Assembly (NCBI GenBank): GCA_033439685.1
Contig: JAUEDM010000001.1
Span: forward strand, 4,898,001-4,962,000
Direction of reading: 5' to 3'
DNA length: 64,000 bases
Origin: Apodospora peruviana
Taxonomy: Eukaryota; Ascomycota; Sordariomycetes; Sordariales; Lasiosphaeriaceae
Positions 25,396 through 37,353 of this stretch are shown in pieces. The translations under genes were made by a program, and so were the position numbers. Each line of letters opens with the position of its first letter. Position 1 is the stretch's first letter. The notes under the pieces are model-generated. The model saw only the letters and a program-made list of their open reading frames with translations. It was not told the DNA's origin and did not search any database.

Positions 25396-27014
25396 GAGAA
25401 AGGTGCAGTAGAAGCACCAGTTAATAGTGGTGGAAGACGGACGCCACGGATAAATCAATCCAGACTAGGTGATATGACACGTTGGACAAAGCTGGTTTTA
25501 ATGCAAGACCTACGTTCAAACCCAACTCGCCTCCCTTCCCCACGGACTGGCTCCTCTTGTGGAGGGACACAACTACATGCATGTGCAGGGGTTAAACTCT
25601 TTGGATACTCTCACTGTTCCTCGCGGCAACAAATATTGATATACCGGAAACCCCTGGCCGCCGCCGCCGCCGCCACAAAGACGGGCAATATTTAATATCA
25701 CCTCACAGACACACACTGGTTTCTATTTCTTCTCGGATACGAATTGGCTTTCTTAGGTCTCCCCTGGTTTGGCGGATCCTAGCATATAGGGTACCTACCG
25801 TTCGTCTTTTCCTTTTTTTCATTATGATACCCTCGTTCGCGATTCGACAGCCTGCCTACCGCCTACCGATCGACCGACCGACCGACTGGACCTCGACGCT
25901 GAACTTTGCTGCGACAACAAACTCGATGAAACATCACTGGTTCGGGCGACATTTACTGGTACGAAACGAACGCACGACCGAAAACAAATGGGTTTCGTGT
26001 GTAGGCGGGTGGGTGGGTGCGAGGGGATAAAGGGATGGGGAAGACGGAGGAGTGGCTTCACTGTTGTCCTCCGGCCTCTTTCGTTTCTTGTTCACTCATC
26101 ATATCCTGCTCCAACCGGCCGACCAGAATACCCCTGTACCTGCCTACATATATGGTTTTGTTTTGTGCATCTGGTTGTCTTACCCTGGCGTTTTTACATA
26201 AACTGGCTGACTGGTTTGGGGTTCTGTCACTTTGCTCTTGGAGGGGGGCATGTTCGGGCCCGGTGGACGGTGTTATTGCGGGAAAGGCTCTTTGCTGTTT
26301 TACACGTACCAAGATCGTGTTGTCTTGCGGGTCGTCGTTTATACTGAAGCGGGCGATGAAGGAAAATGGAGGCAGGCTTACCAACGTGTTAGGTGAGGGT
26401 TAAGGTATCGAGCATGGGATAGGGGAGAGAAAGAAAAAGACATTGTACATACCGAATTCCCTCCCTGTAAGAAACGGAAGGTGGCGGTGAGAGGGCGGAG
26501 GAACATACATACATTAATAACTATTATCTGTTTTTCTTCTTCACCTGTAAGCTATTTCATACCAAGTCGGCTATATGTTGATTTGTGTGAACCGTGGTGT
26601 TAGGTAGGTAGGGAAGTGGTTGACTCCTCGAGAAAGCCCATAAGTTCTTACGTTGCTTTTGTCTGTGGACGATGTTGACTGAACGGCTACATCATATAGC
26701 AACTCTACTATTCCACATTCAGGTATGCTGAACTGCTTAGCATGCTAGTTACCAGGTACCCCAGAGGAACTCAGTCTAGTAAACACTTAAACGATGCAAG
26801 ATCTTTGCGCGAAGCTGACCAAAAGAAATCCATATCTATACTGGTATCGTACAATAGACATCTATTCTGTAAACGCCTGAGAGAGTACCTTCCTTGCATG
26901 GGAGCATAAGCTACGCCCCCAAACAGAAAGGCCACGCTGCTAATGTGAATGTATTCATCCGGCCCCATACCCCTCCTATGCAATAGGTTCAGGACAGCTT
27001 ATAGGGGTTTCCCC
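25396..27014. other. Intergenic region between convergent genes
   Basis: About 1.6 kb holding the 3' regions of the Skt5-like and transporter genes. It contains a (GCC)n run near 25658-25675, four CGAC units at 25871-25886 and a TAGGTAGGTAGG stretch near 26602. No gene is supported. Confidence 0.6.
25871..25886. repeat. CGAC microsatellite, four units
   Basis: Four perfect CGAC units in non-coding DNA 3' of the Skt5-like gene. Confidence 0.85.
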
Positions 27015-28900
27015 TCATACATATTTCAGCTTCCTCGTCGCAAAGGTAGCTACCACCGAGCTGATCGCCCCGATGACCATGCACACGGCAATGGCATTAG
27101 TCCCATCAGTGCTGTGGTGTTCGCTCGGATGTGCGTCGGTGGCGAGTTCGGGGCTCTTTCCGGGCTCGAGCGCGGCAAACACCAAAGTGCACATGAATGT
27201 GCTGATGAACTGCGGGATCGTGGTATAGATGTTCAAGATGCCAAAATACACCCCACTCAGTTCTCCTGTCGAACCCACCCCTCTGGCGGCCGGTGCTGCA
27301 TCGCCGTTTTCGACCATAAGGACGTCGCGCATCTCGACGTTGGTGGACTCGTTCGACAGTCGGTGGCCACCGTTCGGGCCACCGATCGTAGAATAATCCG
27401 GTGCACCGCTCAGCTTGTTAACCTCGATACCCAGGAAAGTAGAGGGTGCCCACATGACGATGCTCCAGGGGATACCACACAGAGCCACCAAGACCGTGGC
27501 GAAGCGGAACGAGGCGGCGAAAGGAGTCATAAACATGGTGGCCGCAAATATGAGGTGGCTGGCGGCCCATGCCGTGAGGAGGTTGGGCTTGACCTTGTTG
27601 AGCTTCTCAACCCAGTGGGCAATGCTAGCGGGCGGCCGATGGGTGAAAGAGTCATCCTCCGGCGCCCGGACCAGCGGCGGCAAGATCCAGGCGCTGATGA
27701 ACGAGACGGTTGAATATACGGTCAGCGCCATGCTTCCAATGCGGCCCATGTCGCCGAGCGCGTCCGTTGTGCCCCTGGCATCCGCGGGGACGTCGAAGCG
27801 GAAATACGTCTCGCCTACCCATGTGCTGCTGTAGATCAGGAACGGAAACCAGCCGATCCAAGACCAGAACACGGCCCAGCATATGGCACGCATGCGCGGG
27901 GGCAGCGTCAGGATCGTTGACCATATCTGGCGGAAGACCTTGAAGCGGCCTCTGGCGCGACTGGGGTCATGGCGCACGGAGACGAGCACTCGCTCCGTTA
28001 CAGCCCAGCAGGTAATGGACGAGGTAGCTAGCATGCCGAGGGCGGCGATAATGGTGAGCTGTTTGAATTGTGTGTCACCGAGTGTCGTTCCAAACATCTG
28101 AACCAGGTCGATAGCTCCCATCGCGTAGCCAATAATGTGCCCAAGAGAGCCCATACGGCTTGCTGAACCACGGTTAGCCGGGCGACATATACCACATAAT
28201 CACACAGAAAAACTCACCCCAGGCCGCCCCAGATTGCTGTTTATGGATAGGTAGGGTGTCTACGATCAGACTCCGAGCGCACGACATTACTTGAGATCAA
28301 CCACAGTTAGCCTTCAGTCTAGCAAAAGGTGCTACACCGAGAGGCGAGGAAGCCTTACCGGCATTGATAGAGAAGTCCACCGAATAGAGTGTCAGAATAG
28401 CGAGGGTTATGGTTAGCAGCCTAGCGAGTCGCTTCTCGGACACAAAGGCAGCGACTATCTCCTTGGTGAAGCCCAATGTGAGGAGACTGAGCGCAACGAT
28501 AACAGACCCTATAATGATAACGGGTCGCCTCCGGCCCCATTTCGACCTGGACCCGTCCGCGATGACACCAATGACCGGTTGCACGATCATGCCGGACAGG
28601 GGACCGGCGACCCAGACCATTGATGTCTGGCCTTTGGTTAATCCTAGCGAGAGGAGGTAGGGTGTGCAGTCTACGCGATATCCGTCAGTATCAAGCTCGG
28701 GAACGGCCGCAGGCCTGGGGCAGTCTCACAGGTCATCTCGACACCCCAGGTAAAGCTATAACGCCTGTCAGCAGTTGGATGTTGTTTTTTTGCGGCTCGA
28801 TGTATACGGACGTGATTCCAACCGAGACGCAGGTTAAGAAGAACATCCGCATGGTCTCGGAGCTCCCCTTCACGCTGGGCTGTCCCAACCAGGTCGACAT
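27015..28900 (-). CDS. Sucrose/alpha-glucoside proton symporter, GPH (SUT/MAL) family
   Basis: Probable plasma-membrane disaccharide importer resembling fission yeast Sut1 and plant SUT carriers. I assemble five exons: 28812-28900, 28730-28755, 28359-28670, 28218-28289 and 27015-28162. Introns are 56, 59, 69, 55 bp; total 548 residues. Joined exons read GITFTWGVEMTYCTPYLLSLG, then a first loop with the family motif DGSRSKWGRRRP, then RSLIVDTLP and QQSGAAWASRMGSLGHIIGY. All are conserved landmarks of this family. About twelve hydrophobic segments are visible, with a long central hydrophilic loop near residues 240-260. The first intron uses a weak GTCCGT donor, chosen because it alone preserves frame. 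Exon 2 is only 26 nt. Substrate specificity (sucrose versus maltose) cannot be read from sequence. Confidence 0.88.
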
Positions 28901-30718
28901 CTTGTCAAGATGGCCGTCGTCTTCGCTACCGTCGCATTCGATGCGTTAAGTCTGAATCCCCTGCTATTATCTTTTCAGAAACCCCCCAGCCTGCAGTATA
29001 TGTCCGTTTCTGATCGATTGGAGGTTCTGCGCCTCTCTAGGTTTGTGGTGTTCGATGTCGCTGGCGCCGGATGAAACTGGTCGTCAAATCGCCTAAGAGC
29101 GTATCGTGTCAATAAGGTTTTGCCTGTGGCTATGTCGGGGGGAAGTCGAGGGCGTTGTGTTATCCCACAAGGTGATCCCACGTTTTTGTCCGTATCCCAG
29201 GTCCAAGGGACGAGAAGATTGGCTCGGTACGGGTTACAGGGCCTCGACCTAGTAATAGCGGTAGGTCGACTTACGAGCATAATCAACAGACCGAACTGAA
29301 GTGCGACCGCGAGGAATAGACGGGAGTTACTATTGGGTCGTCACACGTCCTGACGTTTGCGCAGCGTTGCACGATGTCCCAGGTTGGGTTTGTGTCGGGA
29401 CGGCCTCCACTGTAGTAACCTTGAATCTGGGGAAAGAAGGTAGAGAATGAAACGAAACAACAGTAATCAATGGCAGAAATGAGTGACAAGAATGGCGTTG
29501 TGTGCTTCTGAAGTAAGGAAATGAGCAGTGCTCTACGCACACGAGACCTTTGCGACAGTGAGGCATGGCGAGAGATGAAATGGGTGCGGCCAGCGAATCG
29601 ATAAGGTGTTCTTGAAACGGCTGTCAAGACCCTTGTGCCTGGGGGATTGCTGCTGGGATGCGCGTACCTAGCCTATTTCGAATAGGGGTTTCGGGCGGTG
29701 ACGTACTGAAATGTACATAGGTTGACAGCCGCAATGGAGCCCCAATTTGAAGGAATTGAATTGTCTTCAACCCATCCGACTAGGTACTATGCCATAATCG
29801 TCTATCTAGACTAATCCTCCACATGTTAAGTGATCTTGAATACCTAGTGAAAAGGAGTCAAACCTGAAACAGATAGAAGTCAACAAAGCAAAGATGAACA
29901 TATTTGGAACCCTGTATCATACATACGACACGGGCACTTATTTAATAAGGGAATTAATCTATCGTGTGTGAGGTCAAAGTTTCCTGGTGCTGTCGCTGCT
30001 GCCCAACCCGACATCCCGTTCCCGTTCACACGGAAGGTGGCCAAGCCGGGAGGAACCCTTAAGGCGGATACTGCCCCGCAAAGCAACCCCCACATACACC
30101 AGGCCAGCAACTGTTCCGATGGTGGAGGACGAATGGAGGGGCACTCAGAAACGTGGGCTCCAAAGTAAAGAAAATTCCGCTACCGGCTTTGGGCCCCAGA
30201 GACCTTTCACGGGAAGAAAGCGAGACTGACTGTGATCTCTTTACTCCATATTATACTAGAACACCTCGACGCGACTACCCATTACCTAAGACAGTAAAGT
30301 AAGTTCAACCGGAAGCCCATCATCACGAGCAAAACTCATCTCTGGGGTAAACAAAGCTGTACTATCCGGGCACGCTCTAAGGTGACTCTTATGAGTTATT
30401 ACTCACTCTTACACCCTCTCCAACCCCCACCATCCGAGTCCATAGATTTGACGGCCCTCTCCCTCTCCTCTCTCCTCTCCTTCGCATTGATCCCCAAGAC
30501 CCCAATTCCGAGCCAGAAATCCCCCGGTGCCCTCTCTGCCGTCTTGCAGCCACTTCTGTAGACTCGCATACGCAGTTCACTGACGCGATATCCGCCCCGA
30601 TCCAGTTCCAGCCTGATCCGAGCAGTCACCCCCCGCAGCGCAACATTGGAACCAGTCTAGACTCTCTCTAGACACATATCCCTACCCAATCGTACCTGCT
30701 GGGTGCGGCACGCCTACC
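28901..30718. other. Divergent intergenic region between transporter and HIS1
   Basis: About 1.8 kb shared upstream space. No coding exon is recognisable. Near 30383-30399 lie two close matches to the Gcn4/CPC1 site, listed separately. The last 300 bases before the HIS1 start are CT-rich on the plus strand, typical of a fungal promoter. Confidence 0.6.
30383..30399 (+). promoter_or_regulatory. Candidate CPC1/Gcn4-type elements upstream of HIS1
   Basis: TGACTC at 30383-30388 is followed by ATGAGTTAT at 30391-30399, which differs at one position from the reverse complement of the Gcn4 palindrome ATGACTCAT. Histidine genes of ascomycetes are classic targets of cross-pathway control, so the location about 320 bp upstream of the start is plausible. 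Motifs this short also arise by chance. Confidence 0.4.
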
Positions 30719-32008
30719 ATGGATCTGGTGAACCAGTATGTCCTCTCTCCCCTTTCCTGCTGGCCACCTTTGTTTTCCCTCTCCCCGTCCTCTCACTGTT
30801 CTAGGGACGTCCTCCTTGGTTCCTCCCTGCCCCTGGCCCTTGGGACCGAGAGAATCGCAGAGACATGGCAGAAGAGCTGATCTCGTTGCAAAGCCTAGAA
30901 GGGCGGCTGCTCTTCGCAGTGCCCAAGAGTGAGTCATGCCTCCAATAATACGGCCACTCTTCCATACTAAACGCCATGTCTCTCTCCAGAGGGCCGCCTA
31001 CTCCAGGCTAGCCTCAACCTGCTCGAAGGTGCCGACATCCAGTTCAGACGCGAAAACCGTCTCGACATTGCGCTTGTCAAGAACCTCCCCATCGCCCTCG
31101 TCTTCCTCCCCGCGGCCGACATCCCGACTTTTGTCGGCGAGGGCCGCGTCGACCTAGGCATTACCGGACTAGACCAGGTACAGGAGCACGATGCCGGAGT
31201 GAGGGAAGGCGCTCGCGTCCGCCGAATGAGCGGCGCGGTGAGCCCGGACCAGATCGCAAAGCCCCAAGGCTGCGAGACGGTGATGGAGCTCGGTTTTGGC
31301 GCCTGCCGCCTGCAGGTCCAGGTACCCGCCAAGGGCGAGTACGTCGAGGGCAAGGACCTGATCGGGAAGAACATCGGCACGAGCTTCGTCCACCTCGCCC
31401 AGGAGTATTTTGCCCGCCTCGAGCTCGCACAGGACGGGTTGACCAACGGTGATCGCGTCGTTGTGGATGGCCGGAAACTGCGGACCAAAATTATCGAGCT
31501 TAGCGGCAGCGTTGAGGCGGCATGTGCGCTGGGCGTGGCGGACGGAATTGTCGACCTTGTCGGTTAGTTCACCCCCAAAACCCTCCTTTTCACCTTGGCC
31601 ATTGTTGTTCGGAATTAACAGTAGCGCGCAGAGTCCGGAGAGACCATGAAGGCGGCAGGGCTCAAAGCCATAGACACAGTGGTGGACTCGTCCGCCATCT
31701 TGATCAAGTCCAAGGCGCCCAGCAATCCGGCCATGGTGGACCTGATCGCATCTCGCATTGGCGGTGTTATCACTGCTCAGAAATACGTATTATGCCAGTA
31801 CAATGTTGCGAGGGCGCGACTGGCCGAAGCTACTAGAGTCACCCCGGGGAAGCGCGCGCCTACCATTACGTCACTCGAGGAAGAGGGCTGGGTGGCCGTC
31901 AGTGCCATGGTCGAGAAGAAGCGCATCGCTCCCGTCATGGACGAGCTAACAAAAGTGGGCGCCACCGACATCTTGGTTCTCGATATTCACAATACGAGAA
32001 GCAGTTAG
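30719..32008 (+). CDS. his1: ATP phosphoribosyltransferase (first step of histidine synthesis)
   Basis: Cytosolic HisG-family enzyme condensing ATP with PRPP, the committed and feedback-inhibited step of histidine biosynthesis. Four exons: 30719-30735, 30894-30928, 30990-31562 and 31632-32008, total 333 residues. The joined start reads MDLVNHLEGRLLFAVPKKGR, as in fungal HIS1, which fixes the 17-nt first exon and 35-nt second exon. Signature pieces are VDLGITGLDQVQEHD, then VDGRKLRTKIIELSGSVE and ESGETMKAAGL, the PRPP-binding region. The C-terminal part from about residue 240 (RIGGVITAQKY to DILVLDIHNTR) is the ACT-like HisG_C regulatory domain that senses histidine. It is longer than the 297-residue yeast enzyme; part of the excess is a Gly/Arg-containing segment just after EHDAG. 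It converges with the Src1 gene. Confidence 0.95.
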
Positions 32009-32778
32009 AAGCCGGCGGTTCCATTGTGTGGGATGGTGCGACTATATGGCTGTTGATCTATTGCTATATATCTATGTATGTGGGGTGTGGTAGAAAATGG
32101 AAAGGGGAGCCTAGTCATGAGTTTGGTAGCTACTCGTGAGGAAATTTGGGCCAGGTGGGCAGAGAAAAGGAAAAATAAAGAATACCGTCAAACCGGTTCC
32201 CATTAAAGGGGCTATTGTCTCGGGACTACGGACGTGAATAGCATCCCCCTGGCTTGATTTATATCATCGCTCTGCCTCATTAAATGGCAGGAGATATAAA
32301 TGGTATATAAATCAGTCGATTAGCAGGAAAGAACTCAGTAGCAGTAGCAATTTAAGATGGTAGAGACAATGAAATGACCTGTAACAATAACAACAATACA
32401 CGCCAGAAACTGTAATCCGTACGACAATATAATTCCAACAGATAACCCCGCCACAACCAAAAAGCCAGCCGCCTGCATGCCACCCCCTCCTCCCTAGACG
32501 CCTCTCATGTCTCTCCTTGGCAAGATAAATAACAACCAGACAAGATAAAAACATAAAAGAAGTCTGGTGTAACTAGATTTGTCAAAAGTCTCCAAAACGC
32601 GAAAGTAATCAGACCAATCACGCACTGATCTGTACGGTAGAAACCCCTGTCAACGAAGAACGTTCTCTTGCTTTTAAAGGAAGTAAGTGGTAAACATAAT
32701 AAATACATATGGAAATGAAGAAGGATTGAGATCGAGCTCCGGTGTGTCCGACAGAATGAAGCCACTCCTCTAGAGATA
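32009..32778. other. Intergenic region between convergent his1 and src1 genes
   Basis: About 770 bp of AT-rich 3' flank from both genes. Nothing coding is seen. Confidence 0.65.
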
Positions 32779-35154
32779 TTAGTAAATCGGGCGGCTCTCC
32801 TTCCATCGGCGATGTATACCCGCCTTGTTCTCAACCATCTCATTAGCAGCACCGGTAAGTCTATTCAAATCCTCTGTACTCTCGTTCTCCTCTCCCGTCA
32901 CGTCTGGGCCCCACGAGACCCGGGTGCTCTTGCGTCGGCGCGGACCCGATCCTTCCGTAATGCCGGGTCTGCTGGGTCCTATCCATTCCCAAGCCCGCCC
33001 AACTTCTCCGTTACGGCCCTCACGTTGTCCGGTGCGCACATTGCTGTTCTGTTCAACAACCGCACGCACCCGCTGCCAGAGGCGGTCTCGCTGGGCTAGA
33101 CTGTGCATGGACCGGAGCACATCGTCGCGCAGGTTGGGAAGGAATAGGAAGGCGTCGTCATCGTCGCCCTCGAACGCCACCTCTTTCTGATTGGCAAGGC
33201 GCTCGAGTACCTCATCCACCAGGCCGGGGATCTGCGCCGACAGCGCGCGATTGGACCGAAGGCGATTGCGCCCGTAGACAAGTGACAGAAGTGAGAGGAT
33301 CACTCCCCCAATGCTGAGTCGATGTCGAGCCAGTCCGAGTTTGACTGACCGGCGAATCGCGCAGGTGTGGGAAAGGCGAGCGAGAGAGGTCGACGATAGG
33401 CAGGCGGTTGGAAAGGTAAGGGCACCTCCGGTTCTATGGGTTCGGCGACGGGTCTGGTTAGTTCAGTTGTCAGAAATCGGTGTAACGTGCGCGTAAAAAC
33501 AGTTCGAGGCGTTCAAAGCAGGGCAGGGGTCTGATTAAGCGCCTGCAAACACGACTTACTCTTTCGCCGGAGATTCCTCCACTTGAACTTGCACCTCGTC
33601 TCTGGCCTTGATCTCTCCGATAGCTGCAACCCACAAGTCATCAAACTCCTCGGCGGCCATCCTCTTGTTCCTTTTTTGACTGAGAGTCTCCTTGAGTTCC
33701 TGCTCCTCCACTACAGGAGTCTCGAGCGGCGGACCTTCCGGCTCAAGCGACTCTCCACACTCGTACTTTGCCCTCCGATCCCGCAGCTCCTCAACTCCTT
33801 TGTCAGCAATCGCCCTCACTCGACGAACCTTCTCCCCGTCAGGTTCACAAGTTGGAGGCAAAGGCACCAGGCCACCGAATGACAGTGGGTGGGGCTTGAG
33901 GATGAAGTCCTGCTCGCAGCGCGTCGTGAAGTCTTCGTAGCAGTAGGCATGGAGAGGGCACGGTTCGCATTGCGGCTCCACAAAAGGAACAGCCCAGTCG
34001 GGGAGTTCAGGAAGTTGAGCGTCTTGAAGGCCAACCTTGGAGGTCAGCTCAGTGGCCCAGTCGGGGAGCTCGACATTGGAAGGGAGCAGGCGTCTCGGCT
34101 CCCGGCCGAGGTCACAGTATCCCACTGCAATCTTCTCCTGTCTATACCAAGCCGCATATGCGCACAGAAGTGTGGTGAGTAAAACCCAGATGGGAGTCGC
34201 AATGTTTGTTTGACGGCGAGGGCGGTTGTGTTTTCGGCGAGCCGCAGCCAGGGCTGGATTGGCTTGTTCTTCTTGAAAAAGGGCTAGCTGCTCTTCTGGC
34301 GTAAACTCCTCTCCGGGCTCAGAGTCTGATGATGGAGGTTCGGGGGTTCTGTGGCTAATGACTTTGCTCAAGGGCATTTCAAATGACCTAGAGATAGCAG
34401 ATGTCTCATCCGCATCATCAAACGCCAGACCATCCGTTCGTCGCCGAGAGGAGGGTGTGTTCTTGACTTTGACGGAATCCATACCGGTGGTCTTTCGGCG
34501 ATTGCTAGGCGTCTTCGTGACAGTAGGCGGAGGGCTCGATCCGCTCTGGAAAGGGTTGTCGCTGGAGAAGACGGTCTCCGTCTCGGGTGTCCGCTTAAAG
34601 AAGTTTGTCTCTTCAGGTGCCTCTTTCTTCACCAGCGCGGGTGTTGACGGCGTCACGCGACGTCGCGTCGCCGACTTGGATGCTTCGATATCGCCGCCAG
34701 TCTCGGTATCGGAAGCAGCCGGCGGTTGGGTGCTCACGGATCGCGACTGTCGTTTGCGCGGGCTTGCGCGAGTGGCGACGGGCGGGGCTGGAGTGAGGTG
34801 CTCGGGATCTTCAGATTCACGCTTCACCCTGGTGCTCTTTCTCGGCGATCGAGCTCGGGTAGATGAAGGTGGAGGCGGCATTAACTCCTGCTCGTTGAAG
34901 TCGGTGCTCGCGGTGCTCTGGGAGTTGGCATCGACGATTCCCTTGCTCATCCTCTTGACACGTGCGCGGGCTGCCAGATACTTCTTGGACTGTGGAACGA
35001 CATGATCATTGAACAGTTCGATAAGCTGCGGCTTCTTCGCCGTCGCTGGATATTGGATGTTGTGTGTGACGAGGATGGAGCGCAGGCGTGGGACCGTCAG
35101 CGACCACTGATCAAACTCCGGTTGGAGGTAGTCGACGCTCTCGGAATCCGACAT
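32779..35154 (-). CDS. src1: Inner nuclear membrane protein, Src1/Heh1 (LEM/MAN1 family)
   Basis: Chromatin-tethering protein of the inner nuclear membrane. Exons 33560-35154 and 32779-33433 are joined over a 126-bp intron (GTAAGT donor, CCATAG acceptor), total 749 residues. The start MSDSESVDYLQP was chosen over an upstream non-ATG extension of the frame. Residues about 18-52 form the HeH/LEM-like helix-extension-helix (LTVPRLRSILVTHNIQYP). A long Ser/Thr/Arg-rich nucleoplasmic linker with SPRK and TPSSRRR motifs follows. Membrane segment 1 is near 320-338, a Cys-containing lumenal domain spans about 340-560, and segment 2 is near 571-588. The C-terminal MAN1-Src1 domain carries LFLPNLRDDVLR and VVEQNSNVRTGQRE, ending WEWIGP. 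The exact acceptor is uncertain because the intron contains other AGs; the chosen one restores STSLARLSHTCAIRRSV, which fits the family. Confidence 0.9.
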
Positions 35155-36047
35155 GATGCGACAAAAGATAGCGCAATGCCTCAGAAGGAAGAGAAGAAAA
35201 ACTGGTATTTCTGGGGCCAAAAAGGGTGAGGTGATGGAGACAAGTTGTGCGATCGATTATCAAGGTTGCCGGATGCAAAGGAGTAATCGGTCGGCTATCA
35301 GTGACGCTTCAATTACTCCAGTCGGGGACACTCAAGGTATGCCTTGGGCTGCGGCCGCGTGGAACGCAGCTGCACGCTGATGCAGTGTCACGAGATTGAT
35401 TGTCTCTGATTGGGGTTACAAGACCAATCGACAGATTTTGACGGGGCGACAACTTTGGGGAGGGAACAAAAAAGGGTGTGCGCAGACAGCCAGTGTTGAT
35501 ATTGAGAAGTGGGTAAGGTCATCGTTATCTTCCGGGTTTGAGGGAGTGACGAAAGAGGAGTTTTTGGTTGCCCGGGTGGCAACCTGGGGGACCTTCTCCA
35601 AGAAAATGGGTGCGGTTATGTGGCTGAAGACCAAGGCTTAAATTGCGTGCGCTTTACGCCACACTTTGCTCGCCACAAAGTCTTGGCACACCAATGGGGA
35701 ACCCACCCTCTGGGCTTCACTTAAGTTCTGCTTCAACACCGAAACCCAGACGAACATCAATACTCCCAGAATATTTCACTCACACTTTTGTTACAATCAC
35801 ATTTATAATATCACATCCAAAGAGTCTCATTCAAAGGGTCTCATATATCCGTAATTAATATCATTCATTAACTACCCTATTTTTTGGGTTCATTTTTCTT
35901 TGTTCCCTCGCTCCCTTGCCACCATTGCTGTTGACACCTAAAACCCATAAACAGCCCAAGACAACTTGAAATTGCCCAAACCTGACTGACGTAGTAACTC
36001 TCAAACTAACAATTCAACAACCACATCTAGGTATCAATACGTGCTTC
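35155..36047. other. Intergenic region, src1 promoter and hsp20 3' flank
   Basis: About 900 bp. The portion from 35750 to 36047 is AT-rich. No open frame with recognisable content. Confidence 0.65.
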
Positions 36048-37226
36048 TTATTCGATATCCACCTTCTTCACCTCTGTCCACTCCTTCTCCAGCTTCGGGA
36101 CAACCACAATCAGAATGCCGTCCTCCATCTTGGCTGTGATATTATCGGCATCAACCTCTTCCTTTTCCTGCTCGTGAGCACCCGCCTGCACCGCCGCAGT
36201 CGTCGGCGGCGGAAGCTGCACCTTACGTTCAAACAGCCCAACCATCCGCTCTCCGGATATCAACCCTCTTAGGAACGCCTCGTCGCCGGGCCGGTAAACG
36301 AGACCGCTGACGGTCAACGTCGATCTGTCGGCGTCAAAGTTGACGTCAACGTCCTCCTTCTTGGCGCCGGGGATGGCCACGTGCAGCGTCCAGCTGTTGG
36401 ACGTGTTGAAGATGTCGATGGGCGGCACGAACGTCTCGTCATTGTCATCGTCCTCCTTCTCCTGCTGGGGGTTAGCTGCTGCCGCAGGTGAGCGCTCTTG
36501 CTGCTGTGTTGCTGCAACCCAGGGATTTCCGACGTGTTCGCGGAGGCCGCGAGCAAAAGGATGGTCCGCGAAGGCGTTGAACATGCCGTTGAAGTCAAAT
36601 GATCCGAAGGGACCAAAAGGGGGCGGGCCTCCGGGGCCGCCGCCATGGCGACCGCCATATCTACCGTGAGGGCCATGACCATGATGTCCACGACCGCGGC
36701 CGCGGCCGCCGGGAGATCCACGTCTTCCATGCCGTCCATGACAGTGTCGATGTGGCGCGGTAGGGACCTCCTCGGGCGGGTCGGGGTGCTCACCATCGGC
36801 GGCGCTCCTCATTGTGGCAGGACTGTCTGCCTTCTCGGGGTCACGCTCGCCACCTCCTTGGGCAGCGGCCTCGGCGGTTGCGTCGGGCATCTCCTCGCCG
36901 CTGGAGGGCTCATCGTCACTGTAGTGCCAGTGACGGGAGGGACCACGCCCGCCCCATCCGCCGCGACCTCCACGTCCACGTCCACCCCAGTGTCCGCCAA
37001 AACCGCGGTGGCCGGTCCAGGCGTCGAACCCTTGAGGACCAAAGGTGAAGCCGTGGGGACCAGCAGCGTGGTCGACGCCGTATCCGGCTCCTCGGTTATT
37101 GTTGGGGCCGAATGAATTGATGAAATCCCAAAATGGGGGGGCCCCAAATGGAGGAGGAGGAGGAGGCGGGTGTGGCCCGGAAGCAGGGGGCGGTGGGTGG
37201 TTAGGGATGTTCCCAAACCAGTTCAT
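36048..37226 (-). CDS. Small heat-shock protein (Hsp20/alpha-crystallin) with long Gly/His-rich N-terminus
   Basis: ATP-independent holdase chaperone. One exon, 392 residues. The start MNWFGNIP at 37226 is the first ATG; further upstream the frame begins only at a TTG. The alpha-crystallin domain covers about residues 270-392, from VPPIDIFNTSNSWTLHVAIPG through KEDVDVNFDADRSTLTVSG to DGILIVVVPK. It is split by an acidic insertion containing the PPPTTAAVQAG linker, a position where fungal Hsp30 proteins also carry an insert. Unusually, the N-terminal 265 residues consist of a Pro-rich head and repeated Gly/His/Arg blocks (GRGRGHHGHGPHGRYGGRHG), giving about twice the usual Hsp20 length. These may drive assembly or phase behaviour, which is inference. 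A TATATAAG box lies about 120 bp upstream. Confidence 0.92.
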   Translation of the reverse strand: MNWFGNIPNHPPPPASGPHPPPPPPPFGAPPFWDFINSFGPNNNRGAGYGVDHAAGPHGFTFGPQGFDAWTGHRGFGGHWGGRGRGGRGGWGGRGPSRHWHYSDDEPSSGEEMPDATAEAAAQGGGERDPEKADSPATMRSAADGEHPDPPEEVPTAPHRHCHGRHGRRGSPGGRGRGRGHHGHGPHGRYGGRHGGGPGGPPPFGPFGSFDFNGMFNAFADHPFARGLREHVGNPWVAATQQQERSPAAAANPQQEKEDDDNDETFVPPIDIFNTSNSWTLHVAIPGAKKEDVDVNFDADRSTLTVSGLVYRPGDEAFLRGLISGERMVGLFERKVQLPPPTTAAVQAGAHEQEKEEVDADNITAKMEDGILIVVVPKLEKEWTEVKKVDIE

Positions 37227-37345
37227 GTTGGCTAATAGTTGTTGTCTTTGGAATGTTGTTGTCAAAGGCGCAAGTCGTAAAGATGATGATAACTCGTAGA
37301 AGTGACGAAGAATCAGGGTGGGAGAGGATGGGCTCTGGTGATGGA

Positions 37346-37353
37346 CTTATATA
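37346..37353 (-). promoter_or_regulatory. TATA box of the Hsp20 gene
   Basis: The minus strand reads TATATAAG, 120 bp before the start codon, a canonical TATA element of the kind common in stress-inducible genes. A CCCCT stress-response-like motif (37500-37504) and two TTC triplets spaced like a gapped heat-shock element (37523-37537) lie further upstream. Those two are weak. Confidence 0.6.
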
